64,000 nucleotides of DNA, taken from Cellvibrio sp. 79 (GTDB lineage Bacteria; Pseudomonadota; Gammaproteobacteria; Pseudomonadales; Cellvibrionaceae). The notes beneath the pieces are model-generated. The model had not been told where the DNA came from. It saw only the letters and a program-made list of their open reading frames with translations, and did not search any database. This document shows positions 14,834 through 24,065 of the stretch, piece after piece (position 1 is the first letter of the stretch; each line of letters starts with the position of its first letter). The translations under genes and the position numbers were made by a program. The DNA is taken from assembly GCA_003056245.1 (NCBI GenBank), contig MVDH01000003.1, forward strand, positions 1,413,331 through 1,477,330, given 5' to 3'.

Positions 14834-17475
14834 TCCTGCATTATTTTTATAAAATTCTGATTTTTGCACAAACTATCAAACCATGGAAAATTAAACCAAA
14901 GAACATGTAATCCATTCTTTAGGCTGCTTTCAATATTAAATATTGCAGAAGCATCATTTCCTGCAAGCGTATGCACTAATGCAGCGGTATATGTTGTTTC
15001 AATATTTTGAGGGTCTTGCCTTTCTACTGTTTGTAATGTCGCAAGTGCCTCCGATATACGTCCAATGTGTGCGTAAGCCTGAGAAAGGTTTCGTAATGTT
15101 TCAGGCGATTTTTTATCCCTGTTGATGGATTCAATTAGCTGGTTATAATTTTTAGCAGCTTCCTCTGTTTTTCCGCCAAGACTTTGTGCGTCTGCCATGT
15201 TCAACTGAACAGTATAGTAATTGGGAACTAAATCGACTGCTTTACTGAATAATCTCTCTGCATCAATATATTTTTTTTCCAATAAATAACAAAGTCCCAA
15301 ATTACTCACACCAGAAATGTCGTTGGGTTTTTGGGCTATCACTTTCTCAAATGATTTTATTGCTACAGGTATATTTCCCTCTAGCATAGATATGATGCCA
15401 TATACTCCATGTGCTTTATGGGAGTTTGGTGACAGCTCCAATGTTTTATCCAGATATTTTTTTGCTGTTTGAGTATCCCCTGAATACCAATAAGCGTTGG
15501 CTATGTTGAACAGATTGTTTATTGAAATTCTGGAATTTAATGATTTTTTATAGTGTTCGATAGCATTAGCATATTCATGTTGTGCCATGCTTGAATAAGC
15601 CATAAGTTCACTAATTGACGAGTTACTGGCTTTCAGTGCTTTTATTTTTTCAATCGTACGTAGAGCTTCAGGGTAATTTTTTTGCGCTATTTTTAAATAG
15701 AAGATATTGTATAAAATGCTTGCCTGAACTTTCTCATGATTTCTATAGATTAATTTTTTTTCCAATTTATCAAGATATTTATAGTCTTGTGTTTCTTGAT
15801 AAAGATCAATTGCTATATCTTTATAAAGAATTTGTACAGTGGGAAGCTCCAGGGTTTTGTTGCCAAGCTTGTCAAGTTCCCCAAGAAGAGTGTCGCTAGC
15901 ACCTTGCTCCCGATACTTTAAATTTATGTTTAAGGAAGCTGTATATTCGTCGTCATTTATAATGTCAAATTGCGACTCAATATTTTCCGGATAAAGCGTG
16001 CCTACATTTTTTTCAACCAGCTCAGCGACTGCTAAAACATTGTCAGGTAGAACATCTATAGTCCTTGAATCCTCGACACGCAGCCGGATTTGAGCACCTT
16101 CTGTTTCTGGCGCTAATCTTGAAATCGTAACAAGGCAGGTTTCCAGTTTGCATTGGATTGTGGATGAAATAAGCTCATCTGCTGCTGTCGCGCGAAGAAT
16201 AGTTTCATCGTTGCCATCAACATCGTTGATGTCGGTGCTTGGAATTAAATAATACCCATCCAGTTGAATTACACTCTGCTGAATCGCATCATAAACCGCA
16301 CTCTTCACCAACTCCTGCTGCGACTCCTGCATCCCCTCCGCCGTTAACTTCGGCGGAATCACTGCCACATATTTCGGTGGCTTGGGTTGTAATTGCCAGA
16401 TAAGAATTCCCGCAATAATTAAAAAACTTGCCGCTGCCGAACCAGCAATAATTTTATTGGCAGCAATATAGCTTTTAATTTTCTGCCAAAGAGAAATTTT
16501 TGGAGCAATTGCTGCAGCAACAAAACGTGTATCAAATGTCGGGTGGTCCTGTGTGCGCACTGCCTTGGTGTTGGTTGGTAACGGAATTGCCAATGCTTGT
16601 GTGTCATCACTGAGCAAGTCGTCGTGCCAGGTTAACTCTTTGAGTTTTGCAAATTGCGCCGCTACCCAATGGGTGTTGTCCGGGCGCTTATCGGGATCTT
16701 TGGATAACAGCTGGCCGAGCAGGTCAATAAATTCTACTGGTAAATCCGGATTATGTTTTTGCGGTGCAGTGGGTGGATGGGAAATAATCCGCTGCATGGT
16801 TTGCAATTTATTGTTGGTGTCGCCAAAAGGGTGCGCGCCGCACAGTAATTGATACGCGAGAATCCCCAGCGAAAATAAATCGCTTTTAAAGGTGATGGTT
16901 TCACCCATGGCCTGTTCGGGGGACATGGAACAATAGCTGCCCGCGACATGATCGGTAATCGTGGCATTAAAGTCTTGCGATTTGGCGATGCCAAGGTCAG
17001 TAATTTTTGCCTGGCCACGTTTATTGATCAGAATATTTTCAGTTTTTAAATCGCGGTGAATAATGCCTGCGTCGTGCGCAACGGCGAGACCTTCGCTGAT
17101 TTGTACGAGCCACTGCAAGCGTTGCGTAATGGGCACGAGGTGCTCGCGCAAATAGAGTTGCAGGTTTTGGCCATCGACCAGTTCCATCACCAGTGCAACT
17201 TGTTCGGGCGCTTCAATAAAATCGTAAATCTGGACAATATTGGGATGATTTAATTTGGCGAGCAACAAGGCCTCGCGTTTAAAGCGCTCAATGTAATGCG
17301 CTTCAAATAATTCGGTGCGCAAACATTTAATAGCGACGTCGCGCTCCAGTCGTGTATCGCGCGCGCGATACACCAGGCCCATCCCGCCGCGGCCAATACA
17401 GTCGCGCAATTGATAATGCCCCAGTTGAACCGGGGCATTATTGTTGGCGGAGTGGGGTGGAGAGTTATTCGTCAA
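14803..17475 (-). CDS. Membrane Ser/Thr protein kinase with TPR repeats
   Basis: The 890-residue protein has an N-terminal Hanks-type kinase domain (about 20-280): glycine loop IGRGGMG, lysine K50 in VAIK, catalytic loop HRDLKTEN with D142, DLG (in place of DFG) at D160, and an SPEQ segment in the APE position. A single membrane segment lies at about 341-362. A periplasmic-side region follows with about six or more TPR-like repeats (about 600-880). The domain order kinase-TM-TPR resembles PknB-like sensor kinases of Gammaproteobacteria. It is 7 bp from the FHA gene upstream on the same strand, so kinase and phosphothreonine reader are co-expressed. The coding sequence after about residue 370 is visibly richer in A+T than the kinase half. 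Confidence 0.88.
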   Translation of the reverse strand: MTNNSPPHSANNNAPVQLGHYQLRDCIGRGGMGLVYRARDTRLERDVAIKCLRTELFEAHYIERFKREALLLAKLNHPNIVQIYDFIEAPEQVALVMELVDGQNLQLYLREHLVPITQRLQWLVQISEGLAVAHDAGIIHRDLKTENILINKRGQAKITDLGIAKSQDFNATITDHVAGSYCSMSPEQAMGETITFKSDLFSLGILAYQLLCGAHPFGDTNNKLQTMQRIISHPPTAPQKHNPDLPVEFIDLLGQLLSKDPDKRPDNTHWVAAQFAKLKELTWHDDLLSDDTQALAIPLPTNTKAVRTQDHPTFDTRFVAAAIAPKISLWQKIKSYIAANKIIAGSAAASFLIIAGILIWQLQPKPPKYVAVIPPKLTAEGMQESQQELVKSAVYDAIQQSVIQLDGYYLIPSTDINDVDGNDETILRATAADELISSTIQCKLETCLVTISRLAPETEGAQIRLRVEDSRTIDVLPDNVLAVAELVEKNVGTLYPENIESQFDIINDDEYTASLNINLKYREQGASDTLLGELDKLGNKTLELPTVQILYKDIAIDLYQETQDYKYLDKLEKKLIYRNHEKVQASILYNIFYLKIAQKNYPEALRTIEKIKALKASNSSISELMAYSSMAQHEYANAIEHYKKSLNSRISINNLFNIANAYWYSGDTQTAKKYLDKTLELSPNSHKAHGVYGIISMLEGNIPVAIKSFEKVIAQKPNDISGVSNLGLCYLLEKKYIDAERLFSKAVDLVPNYYTVQLNMADAQSLGGKTEEAAKNYNQLIESINRDKKSPETLRNLSQAYAHIGRISEALATLQTVERQDPQNIETTYTAALVHTLAGNDASAIFNIESSLKNGLHVLWFNFPWFDSLCKNQNFIKIMQDYKEHSRCSL

Positions 17476-17482
17476 TTAATGA

Positions 17483-18454
17483 TCAACTCTCGGTGTACGA
17501 AGAGGCGAGCGTGAGTTTGTCGCCTTTATAAATTTTGAATTTTTCACAACCAAAGCGAATCTTCCCGCCGCGCCTTTCCAGCAGGCATTGCTGGCCCAAC
17601 GCGTCGGGCAGTATGTCGGCTAATTGTTTGCGTGCGCGGAAAATCTGGATGTTCATGTGGGTGGAATCCAGCCCTAATTCTGCGGCGAGTTGGTCTGCGT
17701 AGACCCAGCCCTGGCTTTTGCCATCCAGGCCGCGTGTTGCATCTTCTGCGCGGTGACGGGCGAGCTGTAACAACAAATAATGATGCGTGCGTACAGCGAG
17801 GTCCAATGGTTGCTGGTGATGCAATTCGAGCTGGGTGGTTTCTTCATCCAGGCTCATATTAAAAATAAATTCATAATCATTGATGTGGCGCGACGCTTTG
17901 GTTTCCGTTGGGCCATAAATTTGCGCGCGCAGGAATTGCCAATGTGTATTGTCGAATTGCACCAGGTCTCCGTCGTTTAATTCGATGGGGTCTTCTTGCT
18001 GCTGGTGCAAAGGTTCACGAAACCATTGTTGCTGGTCTTCATTAAAATAAAGTGCCAACTCCGGCGTGTTGGCGTCGGGTAATAAATGGTAACGGCTTAA
18101 ATAAATCGGCGGGCTAACCTGGGGTGTTTGGCCCAATGGCCACAACATATCTGCCGGGGCGGCAAGATCGATCACTTTAAGGCCGGGATCGCTTTGTTCG
18201 GCAAAATGAATTTCATCGCCGGCGGCCAGGTTATGGCATTCGCCCTGGCCAAGGCTTATCCCATTGATCCAGGTGCCGTTGAGACCGAGGTTTTTAATTC
18301 GCCAGTGGCGGCCATTCCACTCAATTGCCGCATGCAATTTGGATACATAAGGTTTATCGATGTGTGTATTCACACTGGCCGCCAACCGACCAAAGGTGTG
18401 GTGGGGGGCCAGCGGGAAATAGGTTTCTGTTGCTACATCCAGCAGATAGGCCAT
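17483..18454 (-). CDS. FHA domain protein with C-terminal winged-helix-like region
   Basis: The 323-residue protein begins with an FHA domain (about 1-95): FGR, VSKLHAAIEW and LNGTWING carry the conserved Gly-Arg, Ser-x-x-His and Asn-Gly phosphothreonine-binding pattern. A middle region follows. The C-terminal part (about 210-310) has DLAVRTHHYLLLQLARHRAED then WVYADQLAAELGL, which looks like a transcriptional-regulator-type winged helix. It has no signal or membrane segment. It precedes the kinase gene in the same operon and diverges from the AAA+ gene at 18718. It probably reads the kinase signal and passes it to a partner. The DNA-binding role is an inference. Confidence 0.78.
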   Translation of the reverse strand: MAYLLDVATETYFPLAPHHTFGRLAASVNTHIDKPYVSKLHAAIEWNGRHWRIKNLGLNGTWINGISLGQGECHNLAAGDEIHFAEQSDPGLKVIDLAAPADMLWPLGQTPQVSPPIYLSRYHLLPDANTPELALYFNEDQQQWFREPLHQQQEDPIELNDGDLVQFDNTHWQFLRAQIYGPTETKASRHINDYEFIFNMSLDEETTQLELHHQQPLDLAVRTHHYLLLQLARHRAEDATRGLDGKSQGWVYADQLAAELGLDSTHMNIQIFRARKQLADILPDALGQQCLLERRGGKIRFGCEKFKIYKGDKLTLASSYTES

Positions 18455-18717
18455 AAAGGTTTCCGTGCAATTAAAGGCACAGCGTGTGGGGCGTGGTCCT
18501 GGCTCCGGTGATGATCCTTTAATAGAGAAACGCTGGGGGCCTGCTTTTCTGTTATTTCTTCAGGTTAGTTGTAATTCTGTGTAATAGGCAATTATCGGGC
18601 CGGGCTATAGATTGCCACAAGATGCCGGTGTTTTCCCATCATCGCAGTAAGAGTACCTGATGAGCTGCGATGATCTGATGACGATGGCCTGATGAATAGT
18701 ACCATGAGATTGTTTCT

Positions 18718-19926
18718 ATGATTGGCCTCTTTAAAGCGTCCAATACCCATAAGCCTGTTGCGCGTGCAATCCACAAATTCAATCAGTCCTCCACGGCGAA
18801 ATGGGTGCCGGTGAATAAAAGTTTTATCACCCTTACCAAAATTATTTTACGTGCGGCAAGTGAGCGTTTGAGTCTTGTCCAATTGGCGATTACGTTGCGC
18901 TGCGTGACTCACCAGGGATATCGCCATTTACTGCTGGTGAATGACGCACAGGACTTGCAGATAGCGGCAATCGGCCAGACAGAAGAGTTCATTATTTCCG
19001 CGCAGGATTCTATCGGCGCCCCTTTTGCAAACTTTAAGGCCGAGGCTGCTTATAGTTTGCCAATCGATTTTAAACCGCCGCTGGGAAATATCCAGCGCTT
19101 GGGATATCTGGTGGCGCAATCCCGGCCCGGCTGCTCAATCAAACGTGAACAAGTGATAAAAGATCTGGCGCTGGTGGCTGATGAAATTGTGCGCACTATC
19201 GGGCGCTACCAAACCCGCTATCGCGCTATTCATGTGTATGGCGACCAGAGTTACTGGATTGGCAATAGCAAGGCATTACGCCTGCTCGATCAGCAGATGG
19301 ATTTGCTGGCCAAAGGGAATTTGCCGGTGCTGGTTCGTGCAGATAAAGGAACCGGCAAGGTGATCGCAGCGCGCAGCTTGCACTGTTTGGGTCGGCCGGA
19401 ACTGGCTCCCTTTATCGAATCGGATTGCACCGAATGGGAACAGGGGAATGCAGCGAGCATTTTGCAATCGCTCCATAGTTTCGCTAATGGCGGCACCTTG
19501 TTCTTGCGCAATCTGGATGCTTTGTCGCCCGGCGATTTCCAGCATTTGCATGAGTTCTGGCGGCAGGCATCCCAAGCCGAATTTGATGGTAGCTATAGCT
19601 TGAAATTAATTGTCAGTTTAAGTCGCTTTGATTGCGCCTTGAGTAAGATGCAACACCATTGGTTGCAGCATCATGCGCGCGAATTGCACTTGCCCAGCCT
19701 GAAAGAGCGCCGCGAAGACATTCGCGATCTCGCCCAGTTTTTTATTGGTGAATTTGCGTTAGGTGAAGGTTTTGATTTAACCGAAGATGCCTGGCGTTTG
19801 CTGGAATCCGCACCCTGGCAGGGCAATGTCGAACAATTAAAACAGCTGATCAAAAAGTTGGTATTAATGGCGGATGGCAATTTAATTAATGCTGAAGAAC
19901 TCGCTCCCTTGCTGGAATTACACTGA
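18718..19926 (+). CDS. Degenerate NtrC-type (sigma-54 activator-like) AAA+ protein
   Basis: The 402-residue protein has an N-terminal sensor-like region (about 1-165) and a shrunken NtrC-type AAA+ domain (about 175-400). Walker A reads ADKGTGK with K214 kept. The Walker B segment reads TLFLRNLDAL where active members read TLFLDEIGEL, so both acidic residues are lost. The whole GAFTGA loop that contacts sigma-54 is deleted, the arginine-finger region reads QHHWLQHHA, and GNVREL reads GNVEQL. The C-terminal Fis-type helix-turn-helix is absent. It can hardly open promoters and is more likely a scaffold or signalling partner of the adjacent FHA/kinase pair, transcribed divergently across 263 bp. 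The start at 18718 follows an A/T-rich leader with no strong ribosome site. Confidence 0.75.
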   Translation: MIGLFKASNTHKPVARAIHKFNQSSTAKWVPVNKSFITLTKIILRAASERLSLVQLAITLRCVTHQGYRHLLLVNDAQDLQIAAIGQTEEFIISAQDSIGAPFANFKAEAAYSLPIDFKPPLGNIQRLGYLVAQSRPGCSIKREQVIKDLALVADEIVRTIGRYQTRYRAIHVYGDQSYWIGNSKALRLLDQQMDLLAKGNLPVLVRADKGTGKVIAARSLHCLGRPELAPFIESDCTEWEQGNAASILQSLHSFANGGTLFLRNLDALSPGDFQHLHEFWRQASQAEFDGSYSLKLIVSLSRFDCALSKMQHHWLQHHARELHLPSLKERREDIRDLAQFFIGEFALGEGFDLTEDAWRLLESAPWQGNVEQLKQLIKKLVLMADGNLINAEELAPLLELH

Positions 19927-20097
19927 TAAATAATATCGCGGCTGCCGTTTGCTGCAATTCCTTCCTGACACCGTCCCTCGCGTGCTCCTGCTTCCGCTTT
20001 GTTGTCCCTCTGCGGGGGCGGGGTTATACTGCCCCGTCTTTTACCCGGCCCCGCGTTGTTAAATTGGCAATTAAGGGGCGTAATCGGATTTGCGTCT

Positions 20098-20280
20098 ATG
20101 AAGCTCCCTGCGGTTTTGTTATTACTTGGCCTTGGTCTTTCCTGCCTTGGGTTGAGCGCTTGCGGCCAGAAGGGCCCACTGTTTTTACCATCGGAGCAGC
20201 CCGAGCAAGGTAGTGGCGACAAATCCGAAGTGCCGCCGCCTGCCGCAGATAAAACCCAAAAACCGGTAGATGCTCCCTGA
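20098..20280 (+). CDS. lptM: LptM-like small lipoprotein
   Basis: The 60-residue lipoprotein has a signal peptide ending LSAC followed directly by GQKGPL, the conserved start of the YifL/LptM family. The tail is Pro/Glu rich. It lies 48 bp before lysA, the usual position in Pseudomonas-like genomes. LptM assists maturation of the LPS translocon LptD/E by stabilising its disulfide rearrangement. Confidence 0.85.
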   Translation: MKLPAVLLLLGLGLSCLGLSACGQKGPLFLPSEQPEQGSGDKSEVPPPAADKTQKPVDAP

Positions 20281-20328
20281 TTTTTCATCCACCCGAATTT
20301 TCCATCTGATTGTTGATCGAGATTGTTT

Positions 20329-21576
20329 ATGCAGCATTTCACCCCACGCAATGGCGAACTCTACGTTGAAGATACCCCACTGAGCGCTGTTGCCGAACGC
20401 TTCGGCACCCCCTGCTACGTTTACAGCCGCGCGGCGTTTACACAGCAGTACTTATCCTACGCCCAGGCATTGGGGTCGCATCCGGGCATGATTTGCTATG
20501 CGATCAAAGCTAATTCCAACCTCGCGATTTTAAATATGCTTGCCAAACTCGGGGCGGGTTTTGACATTGTTTCCGGCGGTGAGCTGGAGCGGGTATTGCG
20601 CGCGGGCGGTAATCCGGCGCGCATCGTATTTTCCGGTGTGGGCAAAACAGCAGAAGAAATTGCGCGTGCTCTTGATGTGGGGATTTTTTGTTTTAACGTG
20701 GAATCTGAAGCCGAGTTGGAATTGCTCGCACAGGTTGCTGCCGGGAAAGGCAAGGTGGCGAATATTTCGCTGCGCGTAAATCCGGATGTGGATGCAAATA
20801 CCCATCCGTATATTTCTACCGGCTTGAAAGAAAATAAATTCGGTATTGCCATCGAGCGCGCCCCTGCGGTTTATGCGCGTGCCGCCGAATTGCCAAGCCT
20901 CGCGATCAAAGGGTTGGATTGCCACATAGGCTCGCAATTAACACAACTCACTCCTTTTCTGGATGCGCTGGACCGTTTGTTAATTCTGGTCGATGAGCTG
21001 GCGAGCAAAAACATTCATATTTCCCATCTTGATCTCGGAGGTGGTTTGGGTGTGACCTATCGCAATGAAACACCGCCACCCGTGGCGGAATATATGGCAG
21101 CTATTAAAGCCCGATTAGGTGATCGCAAGTTGTCGCTGATGTTTGAGCCAGGCCGTTCGATTTCTGCCAACTCCGGTGTATTGCTCACTAAAGTGATGTT
21201 TTTGAAACCGACCGAACATAAAAATTTCGCCGTGATTGACGCCGCTATGAATGACAATATTCGTCCGTCGCTTTATCAGGCGTGGCAAGACATTCGCGCG
21301 GTTAAACCACGTGATGGCGAAACCAGAAAATGGGATTTGGTTGGCCCTATTTGTGAAACGGGTGACTTCCTCGGTAAAGACCGTGACCTGGCAATTGAGC
21401 CGGGCGATTTGCTGGCTGTAATGTCAGCAGGTGCCTACGGTTTCAGCATGAGTTCCAACTACAACACCCGCGGCCGCGCGGCGGAAGTCGTTGTGGATGG
21501 CGACCAAATGCATTTGGCTCGTGCGCGCGAAACGTTCGAAGATATGATTCGCGGTGAAGCCCTTTTACCGGAATAA
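20329..21576 (+). CDS. lysA: Diaminopimelate decarboxylase
   Basis: The 415-residue PLP enzyme performs the last step of lysine synthesis, meso-diaminopimelate to lysine. The PLP lysine lies in YAIKANSN near residue 60, followed by HIGSQL, DLGGGLGVTY, the FEPGRS phosphate-binding segment and the ICETGDFL motif carrying the catalytic Cys of the partner subunit. The ATG at 20329 after GAGA is preferred to the TTG two codons upstream. It is followed by dapF, the enzyme that makes its substrate. Confidence 0.96.
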   Translation: MQHFTPRNGELYVEDTPLSAVAERFGTPCYVYSRAAFTQQYLSYAQALGSHPGMICYAIKANSNLAILNMLAKLGAGFDIVSGGELERVLRAGGNPARIVFSGVGKTAEEIARALDVGIFCFNVESEAELELLAQVAAGKGKVANISLRVNPDVDANTHPYISTGLKENKFGIAIERAPAVYARAAELPSLAIKGLDCHIGSQLTQLTPFLDALDRLLILVDELASKNIHISHLDLGGGLGVTYRNETPPPVAEYMAAIKARLGDRKLSLMFEPGRSISANSGVLLTKVMFLKPTEHKNFAVIDAAMNDNIRPSLYQAWQDIRAVKPRDGETRKWDLVGPICETGDFLGKDRDLAIEPGDLLAVMSAGAYGFSMSSNYNTRGRAAEVVVDGDQMHLARARETFEDMIRGEALLPE

Positions 21577-21604
21577 AAAGCCGGAATAAAAAGCCGGGAT
21601 AAGC
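21568..21604 (+). repeat. 13-bp tandem repeat at the lysA stop codon
   Basis: CCGGAATAAAAAG occurs twice in tandem, then a diverged third copy begins CCGGGATAAG. The first copy includes the lysA stop codon, so each unit carries a TAA. It is likely replication slippage and has no obvious function. Confidence 0.7.
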
Positions 21605-21691
21605 AAAGCTACCTGGATAAAAATTATTAACGGTTAGAGATGCAGCCCCGTATTTCATGAGATTCCATACGGGCTACAGGCGACGGAAAAT

Positions 21692-22525
21692 ATGATGCGT
21701 TTACGTTTTAGCAAAATGCACGGTTTGGGTAACGACTTCGTAGTGATCGACGGCGTTAGCCAAAATGTGCGTTTAACACCGGAAAAAATACGCTCCATCG
21801 CTGACCGCAATTTCGGTGTGGGTTGCGACCAGATTTTATTGGTCGAAACACCGGAGACGCCCGATGTGGATTTCCGCTATCGCATCTTTAATTGCGATGG
21901 CACTGAAGTAGAAAATTGCGGCAACGGTGCGCGTTGTTTTGCGGTGTTTGTGCGCGAACGTAAACTCACCGGCAAGAGCATAATTAAAGTAGAAACAGCC
22001 GGTGGTTTAATCGAATTGCGGGTGCAGCAAGACGAACAAGTCAGTGTGGATATGGGCATGCCACGTTTGGAGCCAGCACAAGTTCCGTTCGTTGCTGACG
22101 CGCGTGCGATTACTTATCCCATCGAGGTTGCAGGAAAAAATTATGAGATTTCTGCCGTCTCCATGGGCAACCCGCACGGTGTATTGGTGGTTGATAACGT
22201 AAAAACTGCACCCGTAGCTGAAATCGGACCTATCATTGAAAAACATTCACGCTTTCCGGCGCGCGTAAATGTTGGTTTTATGCAAATCGTTTCGCGCACT
22301 GAAATTAATTTGCGTGTCTTCGAACGCGGTGTTGGGGAAACCCTGGCCTGCGGTACCGGTGCTTGTGGCGCTGTCGTTGCCGGACGGTTGCGCGGATTGC
22401 TCGATGAAAACGTGAAGGTCAATTTGCCTGGCGGTAGTTTGCAGATCCAGTGGGCTGGTGAAGGCCAGTCCGTAATAATGACCGGCCCGGCTGTGACAGT
22501 GTTTCATGGACAAATAAAAATTTGA
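21692..22525 (+). CDS. dapF: Diaminopimelate epimerase
   Basis: The 277-residue enzyme interconverts LL- and meso-diaminopimelate for lysine and peptidoglycan synthesis. It starts with the typical [11 protein letters not shown]. The two catalytic cysteines are visible in ENCGNGARC and LACGTGACG. Two adjacent ATG codons can serve as start. It lies between lysA and the DUF484 gene in the conserved cluster ending in xerC. Confidence 0.96.
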   Translation: MMRLRFSKMHGLGNDFVVIDGVSQNVRLTPEKIRSIADRNFGVGCDQILLVETPETPDVDFRYRIFNCDGTEVENCGNGARCFAVFVRERKLTGKSIIKVETAGGLIELRVQQDEQVSVDMGMPRLEPAQVPFVADARAITYPIEVAGKNYEISAVSMGNPHGVLVVDNVKTAPVAEIGPIIEKHSRFPARVNVGFMQIVSRTEINLRVFERGVGETLACGTGACGAVVAGRLRGLLDENVKVNLPGGSLQIQWAGEGQSVIMTGPAVTVFHGQIKI

Positions 22526-22549
22526 TCGCTCTTCAATAAGCAGACCGTT

Positions 22550-23242
22550 ATGAACGAACACATCGCCACTCTTGCTGATCCGTTGGAACCCGAACAAATC
22601 GAAGCTTACTTGCGTGAGCATCCGGATTTTTTTGCGCAGCATTCCGATCTGCTCGCCGAATTAACGCTGCCCCATGAATCGGGTTCGGCAGTGTCATTGG
22701 TTGAACGGCAGGTGGCGATTTTGCGTGAGCGTAATATTGATATGCGCCATCGCCTGAGCAAATTGCTCGATAATGCGCGCGATAACGACAAACTGTTTGA
22801 TAAAAGTAAACGTCTGGTGCTGAGCCTGCTTGAAGGTCAGGACATGGGTGATATTCTCGACGCGTTGCATTACAGCTTCGATAAGGATTTCAATATCCAC
22901 TTCACCAGCGTTATTTTGTTCGGCAACCCTGATAAAGTTCCCAGCAGTCAGGCCCGAGTGGTTTCACTCTCGGAAGCGCGTGAGTATATCGGTCCGCTAT
23001 TAAAAAATAGCCGCGCGGTGTGCGGCACGCTTGGTACAAAGGAAATGCAATTTTTGTTTGGCGAACACGCCGACGAAATTGGCTCCGTTGCGACTGTGCC
23101 ATTAATCCATGGCAGTGCATTCGGCTTGCTTACAATTGGCAATCGCGATCCGCAATATTATCGTTCGAGCATGGGGACGTTGTTTTTGAGTTATATCGCA
23201 GAAGTGTTGAATCGCTTGTTGCCAAAATATTTACCGCGCTGA
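22550..23242 (+). CDS. DUF484 family GAF-like protein
   Basis: The 230-residue cytoplasmic protein begins with a short helical segment (EQIEAYLREHPDFFAQHSDLL) and a coiled region, followed by a GAF-like domain from about residue 90 that ends FLSYIAEVLNRLLPKYL. It matches the DUF484 family encoded between dapF and xerC in many Gammaproteobacteria. The function is unknown; the position suggests a link to XerC expression or regulation. It starts 24 bp after dapF. Confidence 0.88.
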   Translation: MNEHIATLADPLEPEQIEAYLREHPDFFAQHSDLLAELTLPHESGSAVSLVERQVAILRERNIDMRHRLSKLLDNARDNDKLFDKSKRLVLSLLEGQDMGDILDALHYSFDKDFNIHFTSVILFGNPDKVPSSQARVVSLSEAREYIGPLLKNSRAVCGTLGTKEMQFLFGEHADEIGSVATVPLIHGSAFGLLTIGNRDPQYYRSSMGTLFLSYIAEVLNRLLPKYLPR

Positions 23243-23288
23243 ATTTATCCTGCTTACTTCGGTGCGTTAATCAAGCAAGAATGTATTT

Positions 23289-24059
23289 ATGACGCAGCCT
23301 GAAGCCCACACAACACAATCCCGAATTCCGCCTGCTGCTTCTGTTGAGTTTTCCGTGCAAGGTGAGGGAAAGCTGCCATTGGTTTTTCTTAATGGCTTTC
23401 GCATGCCAAAATCATCCTGGCACAAACTGATTGGATTGTTACCTGCGAATCGGTGCATGCTGTTGTACAACCGTGCGGGTGTCGGTCATACCCCCAAAGC
23501 AACAGTGGCGCAAACCGCGCAGCAAGTCGTTAACGATTTGCGCAATTTGCTGGATCAGCTAAATATTAAGCCGCCCTATATTGTAGTGGCCCATTCACTG
23601 GGTGGAATTTTTGCCAATTATTTTGCCCGGCGATATCCTCAAGAAATAGCGGGGATCATTTTTCTTGACGCTAGCCATCCTGAAGAAATAATCGCCCAGC
23701 GACAATTTTCTCCGCCTGCATTGCTGAACTGGATTAACAATGCCATTAAATCGTTGGAGAAAATGGGCAACCCTTTTAAGTATTCAGAAGATGAAATGAT
23801 TGATGAGTCTTTGGTGCAGATTACCAATGCAGGCAGTTTTCCGGAAATTCCGATCTGTATTATTTCCGGTACACAAAAATTACCGCTGGTACCGGCGGCG
23901 AGTTTTGAACTACATTGTAAATACCAGCAAGAACTTTTACGGTTGTCGCCGCTAGCGGAATATCATCCGTTGGAAAAATCAGGGCATTTCCCGCAAATAT
24001 CTGAACCGGAGGCGCTTGCTGCGATCATCAATCAATGGTTAAAAACATTAAAAGGTTAA
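23289..24059 (+). CDS. Alpha/beta hydrolase
   Basis: The 256-residue protein has the alpha/beta hydrolase fold: nucleophile elbow AHSLGG, acid region IIFLDASHP and a late His in KSGHFPQ. There is no signal peptide, so it acts in the cytoplasm. It sits between the DUF484 gene and xerC, only 6 bp before xerC, a place that is usually empty. The substrate cannot be told. Confidence 0.8.
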   Translation: MTQPEAHTTQSRIPPAASVEFSVQGEGKLPLVFLNGFRMPKSSWHKLIGLLPANRCMLLYNRAGVGHTPKATVAQTAQQVVNDLRNLLDQLNIKPPYIVVAHSLGGIFANYFARRYPQEIAGIIFLDASHPEEIIAQRQFSPPALLNWINNAIKSLEKMGNPFKYSEDEMIDESLVQITNAGSFPEIPICIISGTQKLPLVPAASFELHCKYQQELLRLSPLAEYHPLEKSGHFPQISEPEALAAIINQWLKTLKG

Positions 24060-24065
24060 TCCGGT

